Positions 1 through 9,368 of a DNA stretch of 64,000 nucleotides are shown piece by piece. A program made the position numbers and the translations under genes. The notes beneath the pieces were generated by a model. That model searched no databases. It was not told the DNA's origin and worked only from the letters and a program-made list of their open reading frames with translations. This stretch comes from Bacillus_BA songklensis (lineage in GTDB: Bacteria > Bacillota > Bacilli > Bacillales > Bacillaceae_H), in assembly GCF_042649685.1 (NCBI RefSeq), contig NZ_JBHRZT010000020.1:124001-188000 (forward strand). Direction: 5' to 3'. Numbering within the stretch: the first letter of the stretch is position 1; each line of letters begins with the position of its first letter.

Positions 1-2062
1 TTTCGTAAATGTTTCGTCCTTCTTTGATGGCGGATTTAATGGTCGCGAAGTTATCATCAAGCAGCACAAGGGCCGATGCTTCCTTCGCTACATCCGTACC
101 CGTAATCCCCATGGAGATTCCGATATCGGCTGCTTTGATGGCTGGCGCATCGTTGACGCCGTCTCCCGTCATGGCGACTATGTGGCCTTTTGCCTGAAGG
201 GCTTTTACAATCTTCAATTTATGTTCGGGAGATACACGAGCATATACATATACATCGTCCACCATTTCCTCGAGCTCTTCGACACTCATTTTGGATAACG
301 TATAACCGTCTAACACCTTTCCTCCCGGCTTCAAAATGCCTAGCTGTGAAGCAATCGCTTTCGCTGTAATAACATGGTCTCCTGTAATCATGACCGTTTT
401 GATCCCCGCTTCACGACACTCCTTTACCGCTTCTTTTACTTCCGGTCTCGGCGGATCGATCATCCCTTGCAATCCGATAAAGACAAGTTCTTTCTCCGCT
501 TCCCGTTCATGCCCGAACGTCTCGTCCATAAGAGGGCGGTAAGCGATGGCAATCGTCCGAAGTGCTTGGCTTGCAAGCTGATCAATGGCTGTTTTTACTT
601 CGTTGCTCATTACAAGAGATAGTGATTGCAGCTTATTGTCCCATAATATTTTGGTGCTGTTTGTCAATAATACATCGGGTGCTCCTTTTGTTACGACATA
701 TCGTTTACCATCTTTTTTGTCTTTTACAACGACACTCATCATTTTCCTTGTCGAATCAAACGGAAACTCCTGCATAATTTCAAACTGCTGTACAAGGGAT
801 TCCCTCTTAAATCCGGCTTTCATTGCCGCTACAAGTAAAGCCGCCTCTGTCGGGTCACCGTCAACGGCATAATCCTTTTCTTGCCTGATCAAATCCGTTT
901 GGTTACAAAGCATTCCAAACATTAATAACTGTTGCAACGGCTTTGCCTGATTAGGATTGACTTCTCTCTGACCTAAGTAAAATCGGCCTTCCGGATGATA
1001 TCCTGTTCCGCTTACATTCCATGTGGTGCCACCTGACCAAATGTGGGTAACCGTCATTTTGTTTTGGGTCATCGTTCCGGTTTTATCGGAACAAATAACC
1101 GACGCACATCCAAGAGTCTCTACAGCCGGAAGCTTGCGCACAATGGCATTTTTCTTAATCATGCGCTGTACGCCAAGAGACAGTGCAACCGTCACAATAG
1201 CCGGCAGGCCTTCCGGAATGGCAGCCACAGCCAGCGACACACCGGCCAAAAACATTTCATATAACGCATGTCCTTGAATCACACCGATTGCCACTACCAA
1301 CACGGTCAGCAATAATGCAACGCCAATCAGGATTTTCCCCAATTGTTCGAGCTTTCGCTGTAACGGCGTCATCATCGTTTCTGCATTTTGCAAAAGGTTC
1401 GCGATTTGCCCCATCGCTGTATTCATACCTGTTCCCACGACAATACCGATACCGTTGCCTCTTGTCACCAACGTTCCCATAAACGCCATATTGTCCTGAT
1501 CGCCAAGAGGTATATCTTCACCCTTCAAAGGAGCGGTTTGTTTTTGAACCGGCAGGGATTCCCCCGTTAACGCCGATTCTTCGATTTCAAGACTCTTTGC
1601 TTCCAGTACACGAATGTCGGCTCCTATGCGGTCCCCGCTCGTGAATTTTAATACGTCCCCTATCACTAATTCCTTTGACGGAATTCGCTTCCACTCCCCA
1701 TCCCTTAATACCATTACGTGAGGAGCCGACAGCTCTTTTAAGGCGTCCAGTGATTTTTCGGCCCGCCTTTCTTGAAAAAAACCTAAGAAACCGTTTATAA
1801 TGACAATTGCAATAATCGCAATGGCGTCTATGTACTCTCCAAGCAGCCCGGAAATAAGCGTTGCTGCAAGCAGCACAAGCACCATAAAGTCTTTAAATTG
1901 CTCCAAAAACAAAAGCAAAGCCGATTGTTTTTCAGCTTCTTGGAGCTCATTCAGCCCATATTGCTTTTGCCTCGCCTTTGCCTCCTTACTTGCTAGACCT
2001 GTTTCTTTTGTCGATTTCGTCATTTGCAAGACGGCTTTTTCACTCAGTTCATACCACTTCAT
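1..2062 (-). CDS. Cation-transporting P-type ATPase (Ca2+-ATPase, YloB-like), 3' end cut by window
   Basis: P2A-type ATPase that pumps a divalent cation, probably calcium, across the cytoplasmic membrane. The start ATG is at 2062 with a GGAG ribosome site about 6 bases upstream; about 687 codons are visible and the C-terminus lies beyond base 1. Seen in order: N-terminal cation-ATPase domain, TGES actuator motif near residue 165, the PEGLPA membrane motif near 282, the phosphorylation motif DKTGT with Asp at residue 326, KGAPDVLL, and the hinge motif TGDGVNDAP near 630. PEGLPA and the overall layout match SERCA-like bacterial pumps, as in B. subtilis YloB, which also neighbours yloA (rqcH). 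The C-terminal membrane helices that set ion specificity are outside the window, so the substrate is inferred. Confidence 0.9.
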   Translation of the reverse strand, partial: MKWYELSEKAVLQMTKSTKETGLASKEAKARQKQYGLNELQEAEKQSALLLFLEQFKDFMVLVLLAATLISGLLGEYIDAIAIIAIVIINGFLGFFQERRAEKSLDALKELSAPHVMVLRDGEWKRIPSKELVIGDVLKFTSGDRIGADIRVLEAKSLEIEESALTGESLPVQKQTAPLKGEDIPLGDQDNMAFMGTLVTRGNGIGIVVGTGMNTAMGQIANLLQNAETMMTPLQRKLEQLGKILIGVALLLTVLVVAIGVIQGHALYEMFLAGVSLAVAAIPEGLPAIVTVALSLGVQRMIKKNAIVRKLPAVETLGCASVICSDKTGTMTQNKMTVTHIWSGGTTWNVSGTGYHPEGRFYLGQREVNPNQAKPLQQLLMFGMLCNQTDLIRQEKDYAVDGDPTEAALLVAAMKAGFKRESLVQQFEIMQEFPFDSTRKMMSVVVKDKKDGKRYVVTKGAPDVLLTNSTKILWDNKLQSLSLVMSNEVKTAIDQLASQALRTIAIAYRPLMDETFGHEREAEKELVFIGLQGMIDPPRPEVKEAVKECREAGIKTVMITGDHVITAKAIASQLGILKPGGKVLDGYTLSKMSVEELEEMVDDVYVYARVSPEHKLKIVKALQAKGHIVAMTGDGVNDAPAIKAADIGISMGITGTDVAKEASALVLLDDNFATIKSAIKEGRNIYE

Positions 2063-2136
2063 GCCATTTCTCCACACCCTTTGCCTTCATTCTCTATATC
2101 GTAAGCTTATTCAGACTCGTCCTAAAACATGCTATC

Positions 2137-2300
2137 TCAATCCACATAAATCATGTGACATGGATAAAGAACATCCATGTCACATGATTTACGTATAAGC
2201 GGGGGGCCATTTCCCCTGCGGTACCTGGCCCCCCGCTTATACGAAGACCCTTTTAGCTTATGCAGGCCGGGAAAACCAAAAGCATAAAATAAAGAGATTT
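2137..2300. repeat. Dispersed two-hairpin repeat element, copy A
   Basis: This is one of three related elements in the window. Hairpin 1 (2144-2194) has arms of about 22 bases with one mismatch and a short AT-rich loop. Hairpin 2 (2193-2242) has perfect 17-base arms, 2193-2209 and 2226-2242, rich in G on the left and C on the right. The motif ATAAGCG opens hairpin 2 and CGCTTAT closes it, followed by a conserved tail (GAAG, a pyrimidine run, GCTTATGCA, GAAAACC). Copies B and C have different arm sequences that remain complementary. It lies in the divergent gap between the ATPase gene and rqcH. No coding potential or transposase is seen. Confidence 0.8.
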
Positions 2301-2375
2301 AAGGAGAAGACCTTTTCGCTGATCCGAGGCAGAAAAACTAAAAGGACATGAAGATGGTCGCAAAACGAATTAATG

Positions 2376-2403
2376 TTGAAAAATTAAGTGGGACTTATAT
2401 ATA
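2376..2403 (+). promoter_or_regulatory. Possible sigma-A promoter of rqcH
   Basis: TTGAAA (2376-2381) and TATATA (2398-2403) are separated by 16 bases, about 80 bases upstream of the rqcH start. The elements are reasonable, but the whole region is AT-rich and other pairings are possible. Confidence 0.35.
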
Positions 2404-2482
2404 CTTTTTTCAAAAGAATTTGATTAAAATGTTGTAAAATAGATTGAACAATTACGTTTAAAGAAATAAGGAAGTGGAAGAT

Positions 2483-4198
2483 ATGTCATTTGATGGAGTG
2501 TTTACATATGCGATGCTGCAGGAATTGAAGGCCAGCCTTGAGACAGGTCGTATTAACAAAATACATCAGCCCTTTTCAAACGAGTTGATTTTTCAGGTGC
2601 GGGCAAACGGAGTAAACCGAAAATTATTGATTTCCGCCCATCCAAGTTATGCGCGTGTCCACTTTACGAATGAAGCGTATGACAATCCCGCTGAGCCTCC
2701 GATGTTTTGCATGCTGCTGCGCAAACATTTGGAAGGAAGCATCATTGAAAAAGTACGCCAGCATGAACTGGACCGTATTTTAATTATCGAAACGAAAGGA
2801 CGCAATGAAATCGGCGATGTCGTCGAAAAACAACTAATCATTGAAATCATGGGGCGTCATAGTAACATCGTCCTCATTGATAAAGATAAAAACGTCATTA
2901 TTGACAGCATCAAACATATCCCGATCTCCTTGAACCGCTACCGTACTGTTCTTCCAGGGCATCCCTATGTTTTGCCTCCGGAACAAGGGAAAACGAATCC
3001 TATGGAAGCGACGGAAGAGACCGTCCTTAAAAAAATCGATTTTAACAGCGGCAAATTGTCGCAGCAACTCGTTCAGGCTTTTGAAGGACTTTCACCGCTG
3101 CTGGCAAATGAAATTGTCTATCGTGCAGGAATTGCAAACCGCACCTCCCTTCCGAAAGCGTTTGTAGAGACGATGAAAATCATCGAAACACATCAATTTT
3201 CCCCGTCTCTTATCACAAGCCGCGGCAAGGATCATTTTTACATCATGCCGCTTGAACATTTGGACGGCCAAACTCAAACGTTCGATACGATTAGTAAATT
3301 GCTTGACCGCTATTATTACGGCAAAGCGGAACGCGACCGGGTAAAGCAGCAGGCAAATGATTTGCTGCAGTTCATTTCTAATGAGAAAAAGAAAAATGAA
3401 AAGAAAATCAAGAAGCTTGAGCAAACATTAAAAGATGCAGAAAAGGCGCAGCAATATCAATTGTACGGGGAACTGTTGACAGCCAATATGTACAATATAA
3501 AACAAGGCGATAAGGAAATAGAGGTAATCAATTACTATGACGAAAATGGAACCACTGTGACCATCGCATTGGATCCGCAAAAATCCCCATCACAAAACGC
3601 GCAGAGTTATTTCCAAAAATACCAAAAAGCCAAAAATTCCGTTGCCTTTGTAAAAGAGCAAATCGAAAAGGCAAAAGAAGAAATCTCCTATTTCGAAGGC
3701 CTGATGCAACAAATGGAATCGGCTTCGTCTAAAGATATTGCGGAAATTCGGGAAGAACTGGTCGAAGAAGGATACTTGCGAAACCGTCTAGGAAAACAAC
3801 AGCGAAAAAATAAACCGCAAAAACCAGTGTTAGAGCATTATCAATCGAGTGATGGAACGGAAATTTTAGTTGGTAAAAACAATAAACAAAATGAGTACTT
3901 AACAAATCGACTGGCAGGAAGGGACGAGATTTGGCTTCATACAAAAGATATACCGGGCTCTCATGTTGTGATCCGGAGCCATACACCTTCAGAAGAGACG
4001 ATTCTAGAAGCGGCTCACTTAGCTGCTTATTTCAGTAAAGCGAAAAGCTCCAGCTCGGTTCCCGTCGATTATACAAAGGTTCGTCACGTTAAAAAACCAA
4101 GCGGCTCAAAGCCGGGTTTTGTCATTTACGAAAACCAGCAAACGGTGTACGTCACGCCGAACGAAGAACTTGTTTTAAAACTTCGAAGCCTAAAATAA
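2483..4198 (+). CDS. rqcH: RqcH (YloA/NEMF family), ribosome quality control
   Basis: A 571-residue protein of the NEMF/Rqc2/FbpA family. In B. subtilis RqcH binds obstructed 50S subunits and recruits tRNA-Ala to add C-terminal alanine tails that mark stalled chains for degradation. The N-terminal NFACT-N domain carries the Asp97-Arg98 pair (HELDR) reported as essential in the B. subtilis protein. Residues about 290-430 are a long charged coiled coil, followed by the NFACT-R domain with IWLHTKDIPGSHVVIR. The ATG at 2483 follows GGAAGTGG at good spacing; an in-frame GTG at 2474 is less likely because homologues begin MSFDG. It is alone on its strand, with a terminator at 4328. Confidence 0.95.
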   Translation: MSFDGVFTYAMLQELKASLETGRINKIHQPFSNELIFQVRANGVNRKLLISAHPSYARVHFTNEAYDNPAEPPMFCMLLRKHLEGSIIEKVRQHELDRILIIETKGRNEIGDVVEKQLIIEIMGRHSNIVLIDKDKNVIIDSIKHIPISLNRYRTVLPGHPYVLPPEQGKTNPMEATEETVLKKIDFNSGKLSQQLVQAFEGLSPLLANEIVYRAGIANRTSLPKAFVETMKIIETHQFSPSLITSRGKDHFYIMPLEHLDGQTQTFDTISKLLDRYYYGKAERDRVKQQANDLLQFISNEKKKNEKKIKKLEQTLKDAEKAQQYQLYGELLTANMYNIKQGDKEIEVINYYDENGTTVTIALDPQKSPSQNAQSYFQKYQKAKNSVAFVKEQIEKAKEEISYFEGLMQQMESASSKDIAEIREELVEEGYLRNRLGKQQRKNKPQKPVLEHYQSSDGTEILVGKNNKQNEYLTNRLAGRDEIWLHTKDIPGSHVVIRSHTPSEETILEAAHLAAYFSKAKSSSSVPVDYTKVRHVKKPSGSKPGFVIYENQQTVYVTPNEELVLKLRSLK

Positions 4199-4327
4199 GA
4201 AATTTGCTGACATTTAGTTTTGATTTCTGGTCCCATTCGCGCAAAATAGCTAGTGGAAAGAATCAACATCGCTAACACAATCAACATAAAAAAGAAGCCG
4301 GTATCCAGAAAGCCGGACAAAAAAAGG

Positions 4328-4366
4328 GAGGAGATCCTGCGTTTCACGCTATCTCCTCCTCTTTTC
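4328..4366 (+). terminator. Intrinsic terminator after rqcH
   Basis: The inverted repeat AGGAGAT...ATCTCCT, with an inner GCGT/ACGC pairing, is followed by CCTCTTTTCTC on the plus strand, 130 bases after the rqcH stop. On the opposite strand the same arm resembles a Shine-Dalgarno site; see findings. Confidence 0.6.
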
Positions 4367-4452
4367 TCTCTTCCACACAATCCCTCCTGGCCGAAAGCCT
4401 TTCCTCTTGATGATAACGGTTTTCCGTGTGCAAGCTGTGTATTCCAAAGATG

Positions 4453-4482
4453 CCCTAAAAGCCTCTTGTTGGAGCCTTTAGG
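4453..4482 (-). terminator. Probable terminator of the RND efflux operon
   Basis: CCTAAAGGCTCC and GAGGCTTTTAGG pair around a short loop just downstream of the permease stop codon as read on the minus strand. The T tract is weak, so termination efficiency is uncertain. Confidence 0.45.
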
Positions 4483-4509
4483 ACATTCTCTCTTTATCCT
4501 TATCTGCAT

Positions 4510-7500
4510 CTATATAGAAAGTTCATTTTCCTGGTTTAATTGATGAGCCCATTTCTTTTGCTGGCGCTTGTTTTTATATTTTGCTAGTACCATATATAAA
4601 GACGGTACAACCACTAATGTTAATACTGTAGAGAAGATTAAACCAGAGATAATGGTGACAGCCATCGGCTTAAAGAGCACATCCCCTTCAATCGCAATTG
4701 GCAAGAGGCCTGCAATAGCTGTCATAGTGGTCAAAAGGATCGGCCGGAAACGCGCTTCGCCTGATTTAATAATGGCCTCTGTTAGTTCTACCCCTTCATG
4801 TCTTGCCTCTTCAATAAATTCAATTAATACAATTCCGTTCCGAACAACAATTCCCGCTAATGAAATAATCCCCATTACCGTCATAAAACCAAGCGGCGTT
4901 CTTGTGATGAATAGCCCAATAATCGCCCCTGCCGCCGCAAGGTAAACAGTACTCATAATAATAACGGGAATAGACAGCGAGTAAAACTGCATCGTAATCA
5001 AAATAAGAATTAAGAACACAACAACAATGGATAATTTACCCATATTCACAAAAATTTCTACTTGGTCGGACGTTTCACCGCCCGCTTCCCATGTATAACC
5101 ATCCGGTAAACTCATAGAATCCAGCTCCCGTTCAATTTCCTTCATTACTTCGGTAGCCGTGCGGTCTTTTACTTCAGCACTTACTGTAACCGTTCGAGCT
5201 AGATTATAGTGAGCAATTTTTTGAATAGAGAAGGATGGTTTCATTTGAGCAATTTGTGATAACGGAATTTGCTCTCCTCTTGCGTTTGTTACACTTAGCT
5301 TCTGGAATAGCAAAGCGGGATCTTCGTCCTCATTTTTTAAATAGAGTTTTATGTCGAGAAGATCTTTTCCTGTGTCAAATTCACTAACATTTACCCCCTC
5401 GCTAATAAGCCGAAGTGTACGCGATAAATCAGTGTAATTGACAAGGTTTTGATCCATAAATTCCTTGTTAACTGCAAATTCGAGTGTATATCGTTCAATA
5501 CCAAAGTCATCTTGAATATCATATGTTCCGCTTGTATCAGCAACGATTCCTTTAATTTGTTCGGACACTCTTCGCAACTTCTCCAGGTCTTCCCCGTAAA
5601 GGCGAATGGAAACCGGTTTTCCGACAGGCGGTCCGCTCTGCAGTGTTTGTGGAACAACCGTAATTCCCGGATACCTCTCCTTAAAGGCTTCTGCCCACTC
5701 ATCTGCAGTCTCTTTTACCTCGAACCCTTCCTCTGCAAAGACAGCCAATTGTCCGGAGGTCGGTCCGCTGTCTCCTGAGACGCCGCCGCCAAACATAGCA
5801 GGAGCTGCACCGCCGGTATAGGCGCCGACTGATTCAATTCCCGGCTGCTTTTGAACCCAATCAGATACATCTTTGACGACACGGTCTGTCTCTTCAATCG
5901 ATGTTCCAAGCGGCAAACGGACATCGATTAAAAACTGAGGACTGTCATCCATCGGGAACAGCTCGATAGGCGTAAACGGAACTAATCCGTACGCGGAGGT
6001 CCCGATTAAAAGCCCAAGTAATCCGACTAACAGCGGACGTTTTAACACTTTTGGCATTAATTTTTTTGAATATGCCTGTGTTAATGCGTGTATTTGTTTT
6101 CCTAAGAAACCAGCCGTCTTGTTGTATCCCTCTTTATTTTTACGGGCCCGACTTTCATACCACTCCCGGAAAATAGGAATAATCGTAAGAGACATTATCA
6201 TTGATGCCAGCATCGTTAACGTGATAATAGTCGGAATCGGCTTAATAAATTGTCCTGCATCCCCCTCTAAAAACATAAGGGGAGCAAATGCCGCAATTGT
6301 CGCAAAAGTCGCCGTAATAATGGATACCGACACCTCTTTCGCTCCATTTACTGCTGCTGCAGACGGTCCTTCCCCCAATACGGTTAATCGGCGCTCAATA
6401 TTGTCATTCACGACAACAGCATCATCCACTAAAATTCCCAACACAATAATCAAGCCAATGACTGAAATAAAGTTCAGTGTAATTCCTAAATAAGGAAGGA
6501 AAAGTAACCCGACCGCAATGGAAATTGGGATCGCCAAGGCAACCACAGCAGAGGTGACAAAATTTAATCCCAATGTACAAATTAAAATAACCGCTGCAAT
6601 CGCAATAAAAGTTTCTCTTGATAAATCGGCAAAGATTTCATCTACCTGCTCCTTTTGGGCATATAGTGATTCAAGCTTAGTCCCTTTTGGCAAGCTTTTC
6701 TCAAGCTTTTTCATCATTTTGTTTACATTCTTATGCACTGTCGGAACGTCACTGCCTGTTTCAGCACTGATGCTCAGTGAAACAGCGGGCTTGCCATTAT
6801 AATATGTAATGTACTCAGGCTTCATGGTCGTAAGCTTAGCCTCACCTACATCTTGTAAATAAATAGGAAATCTATCTGCCGTTCTTGCAATAATCGTTTT
6901 GTTTAGTTCTTCTACATCCTCTATCTCATTCACTTTCAGCTGATATGTACGTGCTCCATGGTCCAAATTCCCGATTGGCACTTTTTCATTTTCCGTTTTA
7001 ACGGCCTGCATCAGCTGTTCCCATGAAATGCCGTACTGCTGCATTTTTTGTGTATCAATATCAATCCGGACTTCCTGCTCAGGAATCCCCTCAATGGCTA
7101 CTTCTGACACACTTGGAATCGTTCTTAGCTGATCCTTCCACGACTTCATTAAGTCATTTAATTTATAAACCTCTTCCTTGGAATCAGCAAAAATGGTGAA
7201 GGTCTGTATAAACGATTTAGTTAAATCATCATTGATATTGGGCTGGTTGGCATCCTCCGGCAGCTCCGCTTCCGCATCCTGCACTTTTTTGCGAAGCTCG
7301 TCCCATTTTTGCTTTGCGTTCTCTCCATCTTTTAACTCAACCATAACACTTGACGTTCCGCTACTCGAAGTGGAAGTAATTTTAGCGATTCCCTGCATTT
7401 CTTTAATCTTTTGTTCAATTTTCTTCGTGACCGTTTGTTCTACTTTCTCCGGTGTTGCTCCCGGATAAGTAGTAGTGACAATGGCTTGCGAGATAACAAT

Positions 7501-7611
7501 ATCAGGGTTTTCCTGCTGCGGCAGCTGAAAGAAACTCAAGCATCCGACAAGCACGATGAGCATAAAGAAAAGTAGAGTGATTTTCCGCTTCTTGACGATA
7601 TATTCGATCAT
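4510..7611 (-). CDS. RND-family efflux permease
   Basis: A 1033-residue inner-membrane transporter of the RND superfamily (AcrB/HAE1-like), expected to export hydrophobic drugs or lipids using the proton gradient. Seen: an N-terminal membrane helix (residues about 9-27), a large extracytoplasmic loop beginning with TTYPGATPEKVEQ, and a helix with the proton-relay pair in GILVDDAVVVNDNIER near residue 400. A second loop of similar size and a C-terminal set of six helices complete the internal duplication. The ATG overlaps the TGA of the upstream fusion-protein gene (ATGA), so the two are translationally coupled. Sequence recalled for B. subtilis SwrC differs at the N-terminus, so I assign no symbol. 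Substrate unknown. Confidence 0.92.
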   Translation of the reverse strand: MIEYIVKKRKITLLFFMLIVLVGCLSFFQLPQQENPDIVISQAIVTTTYPGATPEKVEQTVTKKIEQKIKEMQGIAKITSTSSSGTSSVMVELKDGENAKQKWDELRKKVQDAEAELPEDANQPNINDDLTKSFIQTFTIFADSKEEVYKLNDLMKSWKDQLRTIPSVSEVAIEGIPEQEVRIDIDTQKMQQYGISWEQLMQAVKTENEKVPIGNLDHGARTYQLKVNEIEDVEELNKTIIARTADRFPIYLQDVGEAKLTTMKPEYITYYNGKPAVSLSISAETGSDVPTVHKNVNKMMKKLEKSLPKGTKLESLYAQKEQVDEIFADLSRETFIAIAAVILICTLGLNFVTSAVVALAIPISIAVGLLFLPYLGITLNFISVIGLIIVLGILVDDAVVVNDNIERRLTVLGEGPSAAAVNGAKEVSVSIITATFATIAAFAPLMFLEGDAGQFIKPIPTIITLTMLASMIMSLTIIPIFREWYESRARKNKEGYNKTAGFLGKQIHALTQAYSKKLMPKVLKRPLLVGLLGLLIGTSAYGLVPFTPIELFPMDDSPQFLIDVRLPLGTSIEETDRVVKDVSDWVQKQPGIESVGAYTGGAAPAMFGGGVSGDSGPTSGQLAVFAEEGFEVKETADEWAEAFKERYPGITVVPQTLQSGPPVGKPVSIRLYGEDLEKLRRVSEQIKGIVADTSGTYDIQDDFGIERYTLEFAVNKEFMDQNLVNYTDLSRTLRLISEGVNVSEFDTGKDLLDIKLYLKNEDEDPALLFQKLSVTNARGEQIPLSQIAQMKPSFSIQKIAHYNLARTVTVSAEVKDRTATEVMKEIERELDSMSLPDGYTWEAGGETSDQVEIFVNMGKLSIVVVFLILILITMQFYSLSIPVIIMSTVYLAAAGAIIGLFITRTPLGFMTVMGIISLAGIVVRNGIVLIEFIEEARHEGVELTEAIIKSGEARFRPILLTTMTAIAGLLPIAIEGDVLFKPMAVTIISGLIFSTVLTLVVVPSLYMVLAKYKNKRQQKKWAHQLNQENELSI

Positions 7612-9224
7612 TCCTTTTTACCCCCAGCTGTCTTTACCGGATCGCCGTCAAACAACAAGTCCGCCCCTAGGGTTACAACTTTATCGCCTTCTTTTAAGCC
7701 GTTTATAATATGAATCTTGTTGTTAATTAATTCTCCCGTTTCTACCACCGTTTTGACAGCCTTTCCATTTACCGCTTTAAACACATAAGGCTTATCCCCA
7801 TTGCTGATGACTGCTTCAACAGGGACAAGGATGCCGCTGTTATCAGAAGAAACCCGATTCGCTTTTACTACCTGGCCCGGGAACCAATCAAATTTGGTAT
7901 TTGGAATTACTACTTCAACACTGATCGTTCCTGTGCTAGCATTTGTTAACGGATAGATTTTGTTCACTTTTCCTTCTTTCACTTGATCATATAACGCAAC
8001 ATTTACTTCCTGTCCAACTTTCCAATCCTTGATTTCCTTATCCAGCACAGGAAGAAGAACCTTCAGCTGGTCTGTACGGCCCAATCGGTAAACAGATGTT
8101 CCGGCATTGACCATTTGACCGTTAGAAACGAGCTTTTCTAATACAACACCCGAAATTGGAGCCTTCAATACCGTTTTAGAAAGAGTAAACTCCGTCAGTT
8201 CTTTCCCGACAAGGGCCTGTTCATAAGCCGCTTGCGATTGTCCTTTGGCAGCTACCGCTTGTTGTTTGGAAGCAATCGCCTGCTCCTTTGAAGCCATTGC
8301 TTGCTCCTTTGAAGCCATTGCTTGCCCCTTTGAAGCAACCGATTGTCCTTTGGCGGCTACTGACTGTCCCTTTCCTGCCTCAGCTTGTTCCTTTCCTGCT
8401 TGTGCTTCTTCCAATGATGCATACACTTGCTTGCGCTTCTCTTCAGTTGCTCCCTCTAAAAGCAATGATAATGACTGCTCGGCGTTTGCCACGTCTTTTT
8501 GGGCATTGGAAAGCTGGAGCTGCACCTCTTCATATTCTTTTTTCGATACAAGACCTTCTTCATATAAACCTTTCATACGCCCGGCGTCGGCACTTACTTT
8601 GTTGTAGGCATCTTTCGCTCTTTCAACCGCAAGTCTTGCTTGAGTCTTTTCTTGTTCGCGCGCTCCTTTATTCAACTCTTCCAAACTCGCTTGTACACTA
8701 TGTATACATGAATTCGCCGCCTTTATATTTGCCTCTGCAGACTTGATGGCCTCATCCGCAGTTTGAATGCCTCCATCCGCAGTTTGAATGCCTGCATCCG
8801 CGGATTGAATGCCTGCATCCGCAGATTGAACTCCTGCATCCGCAGACTGGATCGCCGCATCCGAAGAATTTAGGGCTGCCTGAGCTTCAAGAATCGTTTT
8901 ATTCGCTTTCTCTACTTGAAGCCGATATTCAGTTGGGTCCAATCTCGTTAGAACGCTCCCCTTCTTGATGGAATCGCCTATCTTAGCGCTCATGTCAATA
9001 ATTCGACCTCCCACCTCAAATGAAACGACTGTTTCATCATAAGGCAGGAGCGTTCCTGAAAGATTAGAGATAACATCCAGCATTTCCTTATTTACAGTTG
9101 CTACTTCTACATTTTTTGCTTCTTTCTTTACTTCCTGAACACCGCTCGTTTCCTTTGCCGAACAAGCTGCCGACACAAAAGTCAAACTCACGGCTGTCAT
9201 AATTAAAGGCCAACGTTTTCTCAC
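7608..9224 (-). CDS. RND membrane-fusion lipoprotein with extended heptad-repeat hairpin
   Basis: A 538-residue HlyD/AcrA-type adaptor that links to the permease encoded next. The GTG at 9224 follows GGGGGAG; an in-frame GTG at 9287 lacks a ribosome site. The N-terminus is a lipoprotein signal ending in VSAAC, so the protein should be anchored to the outer face of the membrane. A biotinyl-lipoyl-like half-motif (FEVGGRI) precedes a long alpha hairpin. Its descending arm has about eight 7-residue repeats (AGIQSAD type, residues about 111-175) and its ascending arm about ten (ASKEQAM type, about 265-333). The beta-barrel domain follows. The hairpin is longer and more regular than usual. Ala- and Gln-rich composition reflects recent tandem duplication of 21-bp units. 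Confidence 0.9.
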   Translation of the reverse strand: MRKRWPLIMTAVSLTFVSAACSAKETSGVQEVKKEAKNVEVATVNKEMLDVISNLSGTLLPYDETVVSFEVGGRIIDMSAKIGDSIKKGSVLTRLDPTEYRLQVEKANKTILEAQAALNSSDAAIQSADAGVQSADAGIQSADAGIQTADGGIQTADEAIKSAEANIKAANSCIHSVQASLEELNKGAREQEKTQARLAVERAKDAYNKVSADAGRMKGLYEEGLVSKKEYEEVQLQLSNAQKDVANAEQSLSLLLEGATEEKRKQVYASLEEAQAGKEQAEAGKGQSVAAKGQSVASKGQAMASKEQAMASKEQAIASKQQAVAAKGQSQAAYEQALVGKELTEFTLSKTVLKAPISGVVLEKLVSNGQMVNAGTSVYRLGRTDQLKVLLPVLDKEIKDWKVGQEVNVALYDQVKEGKVNKIYPLTNASTGTISVEVVIPNTKFDWFPGQVVKANRVSSDNSGILVPVEAVISNGDKPYVFKAVNGKAVKTVVETGELINNKIHIINGLKEGDKVVTLGADLLFDGDPVKTAGGKKE

Positions 9225-9368
9225 CTTCTTTTGCTCCCCCTCTATTTTTCTATGAGTTAAAAAGCCTCCATTTTTCCCCTTAATCACTTGGAGATGAGTG
9301 TTTTAACAATCACCCATAATGCAAAACAGACCTGATGGTCATTTTATACCTACTAGTTCCCAAACTGA

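Noticed and set aside
8245..8746. Long plus-strand open frames opposite the efflux adaptor
   Set aside because: They are produced by the 21-bp repeats of the coiled coil on the other strand; no ribosome site or recognisable protein.
8225..8870. Regular 21-bp repeats as a possible CRISPR array
   Set aside because: The repeats are contiguous, have no unique spacers, and encode heptads in frame.
9329..9340. GACC-TGAT-GGTC dyad in the efflux leader as a TetR-type operator
   Set aside because: Only 4-base arms; too likely by chance to list as a feature.
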